From an uncultured Collinsella sp. (GTDB lineage: Bacteria > Actinomycetota > Coriobacteriia > Coriobacteriales > Coriobacteriaceae), in assembly GCA_902493535.1 (NCBI GenBank), contig CABUQG010000004.1, positions 1 through 64,000 of the forward strand: a DNA stretch of 64,000 nucleotides. The letters are read 5' to 3'. The position numbers were made by a program, and so were the translations under genes. The notes below the pieces were generated by a model. The model did not search any database. It was not told the DNA's origin and saw only the letters and a list, made by a program, of their open reading frames with translations. Positions 34,723-42,892 of this stretch are shown piece by piece; the first letter of the stretch is position 1, and each line of letters starts with the position of its first letter.

Positions 34723-36036
34723 ATGCAGGCACAGAAGGCGGAGGGAACCCGCGACCTTATCGGCGCCGAGATGCGCGCCTGGCAAAAGATGCAGCAGATT
34801 GCTGCCGGCGTGTTCGAGCCGTTTGGCTTTAAGCCCATCGAGACGCCCGCGATCGAGCAGGTTGACGTGTTTGTCCACGGTATCGGCCAGTCGACCGACG
34901 TCGTGCGCAAGGAGATGTTCCGCGTGTTTAGCGGCGCCAACCTGGAGCGCGTCTTTACCGAGGGCACCGACACCAAGCTTAAACCCAAGCAGCGCCTGGC
35001 CCTTCGTCCCGAGGGCACGGCCGGTGTGGTGCGCGCCGTCGTGGAGAACAACCTAGTGCCCCAGGGCTCCACGCCGTTTAAGGCGTACTATGCCGAGGCC
35101 ATGTTCCGTGGCGAGCGTCCCCAGAAGGGTCGCCTGCGCCAGTTTCACCAGGTGGGCATCGAGTGGCTCGGCGCTCCCGATCCGGCGGCAGACGCCGAGT
35201 GCATCATCATGCTCATGGAGTTCTACAAGCGCCTGGGCTTCGATCTTTCCAAGCTCCGTCTGCTCATTAACTCGATGGGCGATGCGCAGTGCCGTCCGGT
35301 CTATCGCGAGCAGGTTAAGCAGTTCATTCTCGACCACGCCGACGAGATGTGCGACGAGTGCCGCGAGCGCGCCGATCTCAACCCGCTGCGCGCCTTCGAC
35401 TGCAAGAACGACCATTGCCGCGAGATCATGGCCAACGCTCCGCTGATGGGCGACAACCTGTGCGACGAGTGCCGCGAGCACTACGAGCAAGTCAAGCGCT
35501 ATCTGGATGCCGCCGGTATCGAGTATGTCGAGGATCCCACCTTGGTGCGCGGCCTGGACTACTACACCCGTACTGTCTTTGAGGTCGAGGCCCCTGGCGC
35601 CGGCGTCGGCTCCATCGGCGGCGGCGGCCGCTACGACGGCCTGGTCGAGCTCGAGGGTGGCAAGCCCACGGCAGGCGTCGGCTTTGCCGTCGGTTTTGAG
35701 CGCGCCCTGCTGGCCCTGCAGGCCTTTGGCAGCGATCTGGGTGCCGAGGAGGTCCCGTGCGTCTACGTCGCCAACGCAGGCAAGGAGCTGCGCCAGAACG
35801 TCTTTGCCATTACGCAGGAGCTTCGCGCCGCAGGGATTGTGACCGAGGCCGACTATCAGGGCCGTTCGCTCAAGGCCCAGTTTAAGCAGGCCGATAAGGT
35901 GGGCGCCAAGCTCATCCTGGTCCTGGGCGGCGACGAGCTTGCCGCCGGCAAGGTCAAGGTGCGCGACATGCAGAGCCATGACGAGGTTCTCGTCGATCTG
36001 GCCAACGTCGTCGAGGCGGTTCGCGAGCGTCTGTAG
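34723..36036 (+). CDS. hisS: Histidyl-tRNA synthetase
   Basis: Class II synthetase charging tRNA-His, 437 residues. N-terminal GTRDLIGAEMRAW, motif 2 LRPEGTAGVVRAVVE and GRLRQFHQVGIEWLG, the HisA loop VRGLDYYTRTVFEV, and GGGGRYDGLVE are all present. The insertion domain contains Cys pairs (CDECRER, DCKNDHC, CDECREH) seen in many bacterial HisRS. AAGAAAGGTG lies 8-17 bases before the ATG at 34723. A good -10 TATAAT stands at 34675-34680. Confidence 0.96.
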   Translation: MQAQKAEGTRDLIGAEMRAWQKMQQIAAGVFEPFGFKPIETPAIEQVDVFVHGIGQSTDVVRKEMFRVFSGANLERVFTEGTDTKLKPKQRLALRPEGTAGVVRAVVENNLVPQGSTPFKAYYAEAMFRGERPQKGRLRQFHQVGIEWLGAPDPAADAECIIMLMEFYKRLGFDLSKLRLLINSMGDAQCRPVYREQVKQFILDHADEMCDECRERADLNPLRAFDCKNDHCREIMANAPLMGDNLCDECREHYEQVKRYLDAAGIEYVEDPTLVRGLDYYTRTVFEVEAPGAGVGSIGGGGRYDGLVELEGGKPTAGVGFAVGFERALLALQAFGSDLGAEEVPCVYVANAGKELRQNVFAITQELRAAGIVTEADYQGRSLKAQFKQADKVGAKLILVLGGDELAAGKVKVRDMQSHDEVLVDLANVVEAVRERL

Positions 36037-36187
36037 CGCATGATTTTTGAGCTGCGGACCCGCTAACATGTCCCGCTCGCGACGAGCTATTGTTACGGGG
36101 GTGTTTCGCATTTATGCGGAATGCCCTCGCTTGCATATGCTGCCCACCGAGAAATACGACCATTTGGGGCAAAAACCCTTGCAATGC

Positions 36188-36250
36188 AGAAAATACTTTT
36201 GTGTGGTAAAGCGCAATCAGTGTCGAAAGTATTTCTCAAGCGCCTATAAT
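36188..36250 (+). promoter_or_regulatory. ppc promoter with inverted repeat
   Basis: TATAAT at 36245-36250 is a perfect -10 box; the -35 is weak (TGTCGA, 18-base spacer). Upstream lies an inverted repeat, AGAAAATACTTT (36188-36199) and AAAGTATTTCT (36226-36236). It overlaps the -35 area and could be a regulator site. Confidence 0.5.
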
Positions 36251-36294
36251 GAATACCGCATGTTACGTGCATAGAAGGAGGAATGGGAGGAAAC

Positions 36295-39108
36295 GTGGCT
36301 GAGAACCTAAGCAACCAGTCTGTACCCGAAGCCGCGGCGCGCGTCGCTGCCGTGGTCAACCGCCTCGTTAACCGAATCGGCTCGAATGCCGAGTCCAGGG
36401 AGCGTCTCGCCGAGATCGAGATCCCCGAGGAGCTGCGCGATAATCTGGCGCTGTTCCTGCGCCTGGAACGTCGTGTGCTTAGCGAGTATGATCCCGAGAT
36501 CGCGGACCTGTTCGACAAGATTTTGACAGCCGAGATTGTGGTCAATGCTGGCAACCCCGGTAGCCGCGCTGCCGACGAGTCCGTTGACGAACAGGGCGTG
36601 CCCACTGCCGACGAGCCCACCGCCGTGGCGTTTCGCGAAGTCGTCGATTTGATTGACAGCCTGCCGCTTGATAAGCAGCAGGTCATCGTTCGCGCCTTTA
36701 CGAGCTTCTTCCACTTGGCAAACCTGTCGGAGGAGAACTACCGTGTGGCGCAGCTGCGCGAGCGCGAGGCCGGCGCATCGACCGATACCGAGGTCGATCC
36801 CGCCAACGAACTCACCGTCGCCTATCACCAGTTGGTAAACGAGATGGGCGTCGAGGGTGCCAATGAGCTGCTCGGCAAGCTCGAGTTCCACCCTGTCTTT
36901 ACCGCACATCCCACCGAGGCCCGTCGTAAGGCCGTCGAGGGCAAGATTCGCCGTATCTCCAACCTGCTGGAGGAGCGTCCGCGTTTGGGCGGCTCCGACC
37001 TGGTGGAGAACGAGCGCCATATGCTGCAGGAGATCGACGCCCTGGTGCGTACGAGCCCCATCGCGCTCAAGAAGCCCACGCCGGTCGAGGAAGCCGATAC
37101 CATCATCGACATCTTCGATAACACGCTGTTCGACGTTATCCCCGTCATCTACCGTCGTTTTGACGACTGGGTGCTGGGCGACAAGGCCGGTACCGTGCCG
37201 CCGCTGTGCCCGGCGTTCTTCCATCCCGGCAGCTGGATCGGCTCCGACCGCGACGGCAACCCCAACGTCACCGCCAAGGTGAGCCGCGAAGTCGCCGCCA
37301 AGTACTTTACGCACATGGTGCTCAAGCTCGAGGACAAGTGCCGCCGCATCGGCCACAACCTCACGCTCGAGGCCACCTACAGCAAGCCTTCTGCCGAGCT
37401 CATTAACCTGTGGAACCATCAGGTCGAGATGAGCCCTCGTTACACGGCCCGCGCCGAGCTGATCTCCGAGCACGAGCCGCATCGCGCCGTCATGCTCGTC
37501 ATGGCCGACCGCCTGAACGCCACCGTGCGCCGCATCACCGACACCATGTACCACAGCGCCGACGAGTTCCTGGATGACCTGCGCGTCGTCCAGCGTTCGC
37601 TTGCTGCCTGCGGAGCCGTCCGTGCCGCCTACGGTCCGGTCCAAACCATCATCTGGCAGGTCGAGTCCTTCGGCTTCCATATGGTCGAGATGGAGTTCCG
37701 TCAGCACTCCGTGGTGCACGCCCGCGCCCTCAAGGATATCCACGAGAACGGTATCCATGGTGACCTGCAGCCCATGACGCGCGAGGTCATCGACACCTTC
37801 CGTGCCATCGGTTCCATCCAAAAGCGCTACGGCAAGAAGATGGCACACCGCTACATCATCTCGTTTACCAAGAGTGCCCAGCATGTGGCCGACGTCTTTG
37901 AGCTGGCCCACCTGTCCTTCGCACACGAGGAAGACGTTCCCGAGCTCGACGTGATCCCGCTGTTCGAGCAGCTCGAGGACCTCGAGGGCTGCGTTGACGT
38001 GCTCGACCAGATGCTTACGCTGCCCGTGGTGCAAAAGCGCCTTGCCCAGACCAACCGCCGCATGGAGGTCATGCTGGGCTATTCCGACTCTTCCAAGGAT
38101 GCCGGTCCTACCACGGCCATGCTCGCGCTGCACTCCGCGCAGGAGCGCATCGCCAAGTGGGCAGAGAAGAACGATATCGACCTGGTGCTCATGCACGGTC
38201 GCGGCGGTGCCGTGGGCCGTGGCGGCGGCCCGGCCAACAAGGCCGTGCTGGCGCAGCCCAAGGGTTCGGTCAACTGCTTCTTTAAGCTCACCGAGCAGGG
38301 CGAAGTCATCTTTGCCCGTTACGGCAACCGCACGCTGGCTCAGCGCCATGTTGAGTCCGTTGCCGCCGCAACGCTTTTGCAGTCGGCCCCGAGTGTCGAG
38401 AAGACCAACACCGAGACCACGCAGAAGTTCTGGGATATGGCCGAGAAGCTCAACACTGCAAGCCACGAACGCTATCTGGACCTGCTGAACACCGAGGACT
38501 TTACACCGTGGTTCTCGACCGTGACGCCGCTGACCGAGGTCGGTCTGCTGCCGATCGGCTCGCGTCCCGCCAAGCGCGGTCTGGGCGCCAAGTCGCTCGA
38601 TGACCTGCGTACCATCCCGTGGATCTTCAGCTGGAGCCAGGCGCGCATTAACCTGGCCGCTTGGTACGGTCTGGGCACCGCCTGCGAGCAGCTTGGCGAT
38701 CTTGACCAGCTCAAGGCTGCCTACCAGGAGTGGCCGTTCTTCCGCACCTTTATCGACAACATCGAGATGTCGATCGCCAAGACCGACCAGCGCATCGCCA
38801 AGATGTATCTGCACCTGGGCGACCGCCAGGATCTGTCCGAGAAGGTCTTTACCGAGATGCAGCTCACGCGTAAGTGGGTCCTTGCCATCGTCGGTGACGA
38901 GTGGCCGCTGCAGCGCCGTCGCGTGCTCGGCTGCGCCGTCCGTGTACGTAACCCCTACGTCGACGCCCTGTCCATCGCCCAGGTCCGCGCCCTTCGCGAG
39001 GTGCGTATGAACCAGGACGAGATGGCCGAGGAGAAGAAGGCCGAGTACATGAGCCTGATTCTTTCGACTGTGACCGGCGTCTCGGCAGGACTGCAGAACA
39101 CGGGGTAA
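36295..39108 (+). CDS. ppc: Phosphoenolpyruvate carboxylase
   Basis: Carboxylates PEP to oxaloacetate, an anaplerotic step feeding succinate and aspartate formation. About 937 residues, close to the usual length. Catalytic regions: FTAHPTEARRKAVEGKIRRI, GSWIGSDRDGNPNVT, EFRQHSVVHARAL, LGYSDSSKDAGPTT and MHGRGGAVGRGGGP. The end RNPYVDALSIAQ...LQNTG matches the family C-terminus. GTG 36295 has GGAGG 5-9 bases upstream; ATG 36283 in the same frame has AAGGAGG too close. Flanked by hisS and hairpin element A. Confidence 0.95.
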   Translation: MAENLSNQSVPEAAARVAAVVNRLVNRIGSNAESRERLAEIEIPEELRDNLALFLRLERRVLSEYDPEIADLFDKILTAEIVVNAGNPGSRAADESVDEQGVPTADEPTAVAFREVVDLIDSLPLDKQQVIVRAFTSFFHLANLSEENYRVAQLREREAGASTDTEVDPANELTVAYHQLVNEMGVEGANELLGKLEFHPVFTAHPTEARRKAVEGKIRRISNLLEERPRLGGSDLVENERHMLQEIDALVRTSPIALKKPTPVEEADTIIDIFDNTLFDVIPVIYRRFDDWVLGDKAGTVPPLCPAFFHPGSWIGSDRDGNPNVTAKVSREVAAKYFTHMVLKLEDKCRRIGHNLTLEATYSKPSAELINLWNHQVEMSPRYTARAELISEHEPHRAVMLVMADRLNATVRRITDTMYHSADEFLDDLRVVQRSLAACGAVRAAYGPVQTIIWQVESFGFHMVEMEFRQHSVVHARALKDIHENGIHGDLQPMTREVIDTFRAIGSIQKRYGKKMAHRYIISFTKSAQHVADVFELAHLSFAHEEDVPELDVIPLFEQLEDLEGCVDVLDQMLTLPVVQKRLAQTNRRMEVMLGYSDSSKDAGPTTAMLALHSAQERIAKWAEKNDIDLVLMHGRGGAVGRGGGPANKAVLAQPKGSVNCFFKLTEQGEVIFARYGNRTLAQRHVESVAAATLLQSAPSVEKTNTETTQKFWDMAEKLNTASHERYLDLLNTEDFTPWFSTVTPLTEVGLLPIGSRPAKRGLGAKSLDDLRTIPWIFSWSQARINLAAWYGLGTACEQLGDLDQLKAAYQEWPFFRTFIDNIEMSIAKTDQRIAKMYLHLGDRQDLSEKVFTEMQLTRKWVLAIVGDEWPLQRRRVLGCAVRVRNPYVDALSIAQVRALREVRMNQDEMAEEKKAEYMSLILSTVTGVSAGLQNTG

Positions 39109-39120
39109 TCGATAGCCCTG

Positions 39121-39260
39121 TAGTCGTCCGGGCCCGCCATCAGTTTACTTTTAGGCACGTCCTCGGACATGCAAGAAGCCCTCGCTGCGCACTTCGTGCG
39201 GCGAGGGCTTCTTGCGTCCTGCGGAGTGTGCCTAAAAGTAAACTAATGGCGGGCCCTGCG
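39121..39260. repeat. Hinged palindromic element, copy A
   Basis: The outer arms (39130-39158 and 39228-39256) pair over 29 bases with one mismatch. The hinge strands are GTCCTCGGACATGCAA (39159-39174) on the left and TTGCGTCCTGCGGA (39212-39225) on the right. The inner stem GCAAGAAGCCCTCGC pairs with GCGAGGGCTTCTTGC, and the tip is TGCGCACTTCGTGCG. Hinge and tip are identical in copy B at 42047-42184, but the arms differ. It starts 12 bases after ppc. Confidence 0.9.
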
Positions 39261-39634
39261 ATGTCCGGTCTTCGGCGGATTACTGGCTGGGGGAATTAAT
39301 GGCGCGCTTCGCGCGTTTGGAAGGGGCTTCGTGCTGCGGAGTGCATTCAGAGGGAAACCCATCGGGTCCTTTCGTCCTCGGTTTACGGCGGATCAGCCGC
39401 TGGGTGAGGGTGGTGCTTGGGACGACGTGCAAAAAACGGAGTTTTCAGCAGCCAAAGATTGGTGCATAAGGCTATGGGTGACGTTCGCGGCCCCTGTTGA
39501 TGCTTTTGCACGACGATTGGGCTTTGGCGATGTTCATATATGGCTGGTTTCTCGCCGCATGCTATCCAGATGGGACGAGTCATGAGGACTATCTACCTTT
39601 TGAAAGACTTTTGACACCAAAATCTTATCCCGCG

Positions 39635-39660
39635 ATGCTGAATACTCGCAAAAATGCACG
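39635..39660 (+). repeat. TGCTGAATACTC repeat, copy 3
   Basis: ATGCTGAATACTCGCAAAAATGCACG matches the two inverted copies at 59666-59697 and 59833-59864 except at one or two positions. A GGGTACC motif follows within 16 bases, as near copy 1. Confidence 0.7.
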
Positions 39661-39817
39661 CTCCGGAGGGTACCACCCTGTTACGGCTAGAAATCCATGC
39701 GCCATTTTATGCAATTAATTAACGCATTTATGCAAAATGGCTTACGTGCGTACGTCTCGGGCTAGATGTTTGCCTCGGCGCTGCGTAAATCATCCTGTCT
39801 ATAGTGTCTTTGACAGG

Positions 39818-39851
39818 CGGTCGCGGTCCCGTTTGGGGTCGCGGCCGTTTT
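39818..39851 (+). terminator. Hairpin with T-run upstream of larA
   Basis: CGGTCGCGGTCCC pairs with GGGGTCGCGGCCG around GTTT and is followed by TTTTG. No gene ends just before it. A possible TATAGT box (39800-39805) precedes it, so it may be a leader attenuator or a stray terminator. Confidence 0.55.
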
Positions 39852-39974
39852 GTTATGGGGCAAATATGAACGTTGTGTTAATGAGTCGGTGGACGGTGGT
39901 GTTTTTCGGTGAGCGGCGTATCCTTCCAACGGTTTATCTAGTGTGTCAGTTGAAAAGGAAGAGGGCGCTCGTCA

Positions 39975-41252
39975 TTGTTTGAATGTGAACTGCCGTTTGA
40001 CCACAAGACGTTGCATCTGGAGCTCGAGGATAAGAACTTCGCGGGTGTGATGGAAGGTCATCAAAACGAGTTTAAGACCACGAAATCGCAGGAAGAGCTG
40101 GTAGAGGAGTCGCTTGCCAATCCTTATGGCTCGCCTTCGCTCGAGGAGCTTTGTGCTGGCAAGAAGGATATCGTCATCATTAGCTCCGATCATACGCGTC
40201 CCGTTCCCTCGCGTGTGACGATGCCTATTCTGCTGCATCACATCCATTCTGCTGCGCCCGAGGCTCGCGTGCGTATTCTGGTTGCTACGGGTATGCATCG
40301 TCCGTCGACGCACGAGGAGCTCGTCAACAAGTACGGCGAGGAGATCGTTGCCAACGAGGAAATCGTTATGCACGTCGCGACCGATGACAGCATGATGAAA
40401 AAGATCGGCACCCTGCCTTCTGGCGGCGAGTGCATCATCAACAAGATTGCTGCCGATTGCGATCTGCTGCTTGCCGAGGGCTTTATTGAGCCGCACTTCT
40501 TTGCCGGTTTCTCTGGTAGCCGCAAGTCCGTCCTGCCTGGTATCGCCAGCTACAAGACCATCATGTACAACCACAACGGTCAGTTTGTGAACGATTCCCA
40601 CTCGCGTGCCGGCAACCTGTGCCACAACCACGTGAGCGAGGACATGTTTGCTGCTGCCGAGATGGCTCACCTTGCCTTTGTGCTCAACGTGGTGCTCAAC
40701 GGCAAGCACGAGGTCATCGGCTCCTTTGCCGGCGACATCCACAAGGCGCACGAGGCTGGCTGCGAGTTCGTGAAGAGCCTTGCCGGCGTTGAGCCCGTCG
40801 AGTGCGAGATTGCCATTACCACCAACGGCGGCTACCCGCTCGACCAGAACATCTATCAGGCCGTGAAGGGCATGTGCTCTGCCGAGGCTACGCTTCCCGA
40901 GGGCGGCGTGATCATCGATGTCGCCGGTTGTGCCGACGGTCACGGTGGCGAGGGCTTCTATCACAACATCGCCGACAATGATCCGGCAGAGTTTGAGCGC
41001 GCCTGCATCGACCGTCCTAAGGACGAGACCCTGCCCGACCAGTGGACGAGCCAGATCTTTGCCCGCATCCTGGCGCATCACCCTGTGATCATGGTTACCG
41101 ACCTGTGCGATCACCAGATGATCAAGGATATGCACATGACGCCGGTTAACACCCTCGATGAGGCGCTCAAGCTCGCCTTTGAGATGAAGGGTGCCGATGC
41201 CAAGGTGGCCGTCATTCCCGATGGCCTGGGCGTTGTCGTCGCACAGCACTAG
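39975..41252 (+). CDS. larA: Nickel-dependent lactate racemase LarA
   Basis: Interconverts L- and D-lactate (or acts on a related 2-hydroxyacid) with the nickel-pincer nucleotide cofactor. The 425 residues equal the Lactobacillus plantarum enzyme. With the TTG start at 39975 the key residues fall at the same numbers as in that enzyme: His108 (GMHRPST), His174 (IEPHFF), cofactor-linked Lys184 (SGSRKSVLPG) and nickel ligand His200 (MYNHNGQ). This supports both function and start. GAGGG lies 10-14 bases upstream. An aquaporin-like gene follows, and larB/larC lie on the other strand nearby. Confidence 0.9.
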   Translation: MFECELPFDHKTLHLELEDKNFAGVMEGHQNEFKTTKSQEELVEESLANPYGSPSLEELCAGKKDIVIISSDHTRPVPSRVTMPILLHHIHSAAPEARVRILVATGMHRPSTHEELVNKYGEEIVANEEIVMHVATDDSMMKKIGTLPSGGECIINKIAADCDLLLAEGFIEPHFFAGFSGSRKSVLPGIASYKTIMYNHNGQFVNDSHSRAGNLCHNHVSEDMFAAAEMAHLAFVLNVVLNGKHEVIGSFAGDIHKAHEAGCEFVKSLAGVEPVECEIAITTNGGYPLDQNIYQAVKGMCSAEATLPEGGVIIDVAGCADGHGGEGFYHNIADNDPAEFERACIDRPKDETLPDQWTSQIFARILAHHPVIMVTDLCDHQMIKDMHMTPVNTLDEALKLAFEMKGADAKVAVIPDGLGVVVAQH

Positions 41253-41301
41253 TACGCGGCCTAAACGAATCGTTTATAACCGACAAGAAAGATAAGGTTT
41301 T

Positions 41302-42033
41302 ATGCTTACCAAACTCCTCTGCGAATTCGGCGCAACGGCCCTCATGATCATCTTTGGCGTGGGCGTGCACTGCGATACCGTGCTTAAGGGCACCAAGTAT
41401 CAGGGCTCCGGCCACATGTTTGCCATCACCACCTGGTCTTTTGGCATCTCGGTCGCCTTGTTTATCTTTGGCGGCGCCGTGTGCATGAACCCCGCCATGG
41501 TGCTTGCCCAGTGCATCGTGGGCCTGGTGCCGTGGAGCAGCTGCATCCCCTTCATGATTGCCGATATGCTCGGCGGCTTTGTGGGCGCCGTGATCGCGTG
41601 GTTGATGTATGCCGATGAGTTCAAGGCTTCCGACGGCGTCGTCGACCCTATTGCCCAGCGCAACATCTTCTCGACCAACCCCACCACCGAGGGCACCAAC
41701 TATGCCCGCAACTTCTTCTGCGAGGCTATCTGCACCTTTGTGTTCATCAGCGCCATCCTGGCTACCGCTAGCCGTGCCGGCGAGAACGTTTTGATGCTCG
41801 CTATCTGCGTCGGTCTGATCGTTTGGGCTGTTGGCATGGGCATGGGCGGCATCACCGGCTTCGCCATGAACCAGGCTCGTGACCTTGGTCCTCGCATGGC
41901 CTATCAGGTGCTGCCGATTAAGAACAAGGCTGACAACAACTGGAAGTACGGCCTGCTCGTTCCTGGCATCGCTCCGTTTGTCGGTGCCGCTCTGGCCGCG
42001 CTGTTTGTGCACGGTTTCTTGGGCATGTTCTAG
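41302..42033 (+). CDS. larD: MIP-family channel, LarD-like (lactate/glycerol facilitator)
   Basis: A 243-residue aquaglyceroporin-type channel with six helices. The first half-helix motif is NPA (CMNPAMVLAQ); the second is NQA in FAMNQARDLGPR, slightly altered from NPA but keeping the Arg filter. In L. plantarum an aquaglyceroporin named LarD in the lar operon conducts lactic acid. Location 49 bases after larA supports that role here, though glycerol transport is possible. AAGAAAGATAAGG precedes the ATG. Hairpin element B follows and may end the transcript. Confidence 0.8.
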   Translation: MLTKLLCEFGATALMIIFGVGVHCDTVLKGTKYQGSGHMFAITTWSFGISVALFIFGGAVCMNPAMVLAQCIVGLVPWSSCIPFMIADMLGGFVGAVIAWLMYADEFKASDGVVDPIAQRNIFSTNPTTEGTNYARNFFCEAICTFVFISAILATASRAGENVLMLAICVGLIVWAVGMGMGGITGFAMNQARDLGPRMAYQVLPIKNKADNNWKYGLLVPGIAPFVGAALAALFVHGFLGMF

Positions 42034-42046
42034 TCTGAGGCTACAT

Positions 42047-42184
42047 AGTTGTCCGCTGGCCGCATGGGGTAACTTCTCAGCGCGTCCTCGGACATGCAAA
42101 AAGGCTCGCTGCGCACTTCGTGCGGCGAGCCTTTTTGCGTCCTGCGGAATGCGCTGGGAAGTTACCCCATGCGGCCAGCTGCGG
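42047..42184. repeat. Hinged palindromic element, copy B
   Basis: The outer arms (42055-42083 and 42151-42179) pair over 29 bases with one G-T pair and share no sequence with copy A. The hinge strands GTCCTCGGACATGCAA and TTGCGTCCTGCGGA and the tip TGCGCACTTCGTGCG are identical to copy A. The inner stem differs in both strands together (GCAAAAAGGCTCGC/GCGAGCCTTTTTGC). TAGTTGTCCG at its left edge corresponds to TAGTCGTCCG in copy A. From 42185 to 42350 I see no gene. Confidence 0.9.
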
Positions 42185-42350
42185 GGTCTTTGTTGCGTTC
42201 GTACAAGCAACCCAACATATATATCTGAATTTGGATGGGAGGGGCTTGTTGCTGGTAGGGGCGTTGGGCTGCTGTCGACACTTTGGGATGGATTGTGCTT
42301 TGGGTTCGGGTCTTTGAGATGAGGGCGGAACTTTGGGATAAGGGGTTTAC

Positions 42351-42890
42351 TTAGTTGAAGAGGGGCTTTATGGCTGATAAGTAGTCTTTGGCTACGTCGG
42401 CTTTGTCTGCTTGGAAGTTGTGCCAGGCCCACCATTGGACGGTGGCTACGAAGCTTGAGGCTATGTGGTGTAGTAAGAAACTGCGGTCCATGGTGCCAGC
42501 GGGGCCTGTGGAGTCGGCGGGGACGGTTTCGGCTGCTCGTGACATGATGGTCTTGCGTAAGCAGTCGGCGAAGACGCGGGAGCCGGCGCCGGCTACGAGG
42601 GCTCGAACGCCCTGGCGGCGCTCCCAGAGGTTGTTGAGGATATGCTCGACCTGCACGAGTGGGTCGTCGAGCGGTGTGCCATCGTCGTCGAGGGCGTGGG
42701 TACAGATGTCGCTCACGAGCTCGGACAGTAGGTCGTCTTTGCTCTTAAAGAGGCCGTAGAATGTCGCGCGGCCTACGTGAGCGCGCGCGATGATGTCGCC
42801 GACGGTAATCTTGCCGTAGTCCACTTCGCGTAGCAGCTCGGAGAACGCCGCAACGATGGCAGCGCGGCTTTTTTCTTTGCGGGCATCCAT
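42351..42890 (-). CDS. TetR/AcrR-family transcriptional regulator
   Basis: A 179-residue regulator. The N-terminal helix-turn-helix reads SRAAIVAAFSELLREVDYGK, ITVGDIIARAHVGRATFYGLFKSKDDLL. The ligand-binding half is unrecognised. I chose the ATG at 42890, two bases after the larC stop; the frame extends back to 42938 inside larC. It is the last gene of a larB-larC-tetR run, so it may control lactate racemisation, possibly through the dyad at 44666-44699 (inference). Its C-terminal part uses TTA, ATA and GTA codons more than neighbours do. Confidence 0.85.
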   Translation of the reverse strand: MDARKEKSRAAIVAAFSELLREVDYGKITVGDIIARAHVGRATFYGLFKSKDDLLSELVSDICTHALDDDGTPLDDPLVQVEHILNNLWERRQGVRALVAGAGSRVFADCLRKTIMSRAAETVPADSTGPAGTMDRSFLLHHIASSFVATVQWWAWHNFQADKADVAKDYLSAIKPLFN

Positions 42891-42892
42891 GG

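Larger units (their letters stand above)
39261..39974. other. Gene-poor gap upstream of larA
   Basis: No convincing gene is seen in these 714 bases; frames present are short and lack ribosome-binding sites. Base composition is less GC-biased. It holds a copy of the TGCTGAATACTC repeat (39635-39660). It also holds an imperfect dyad GCCATTTTATGCA...TGCAAAATGGC (39701-39751) and a terminator-like hairpin (39818-39851). A 38-codon frame at 39866-39982 overlaps the larA start. Confidence 0.6.

Noticed and set aside
34400..35056. Plus-strand frame linking the broken MFS gene to hisS
   Set aside because: It runs through three hairpins and then out of frame in hisS; no coding character.
36307..38814. 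835-codon minus-strand frame opposite ppc
   Set aside because: Shadow frame; the plus-strand PEP carboxylase is unambiguous.
39331..39718. Two overlapping frames in the gap before larA
   Set aside because: No ribosome-binding site, no recognisable protein pattern and weak codon bias; treated as non-coding.
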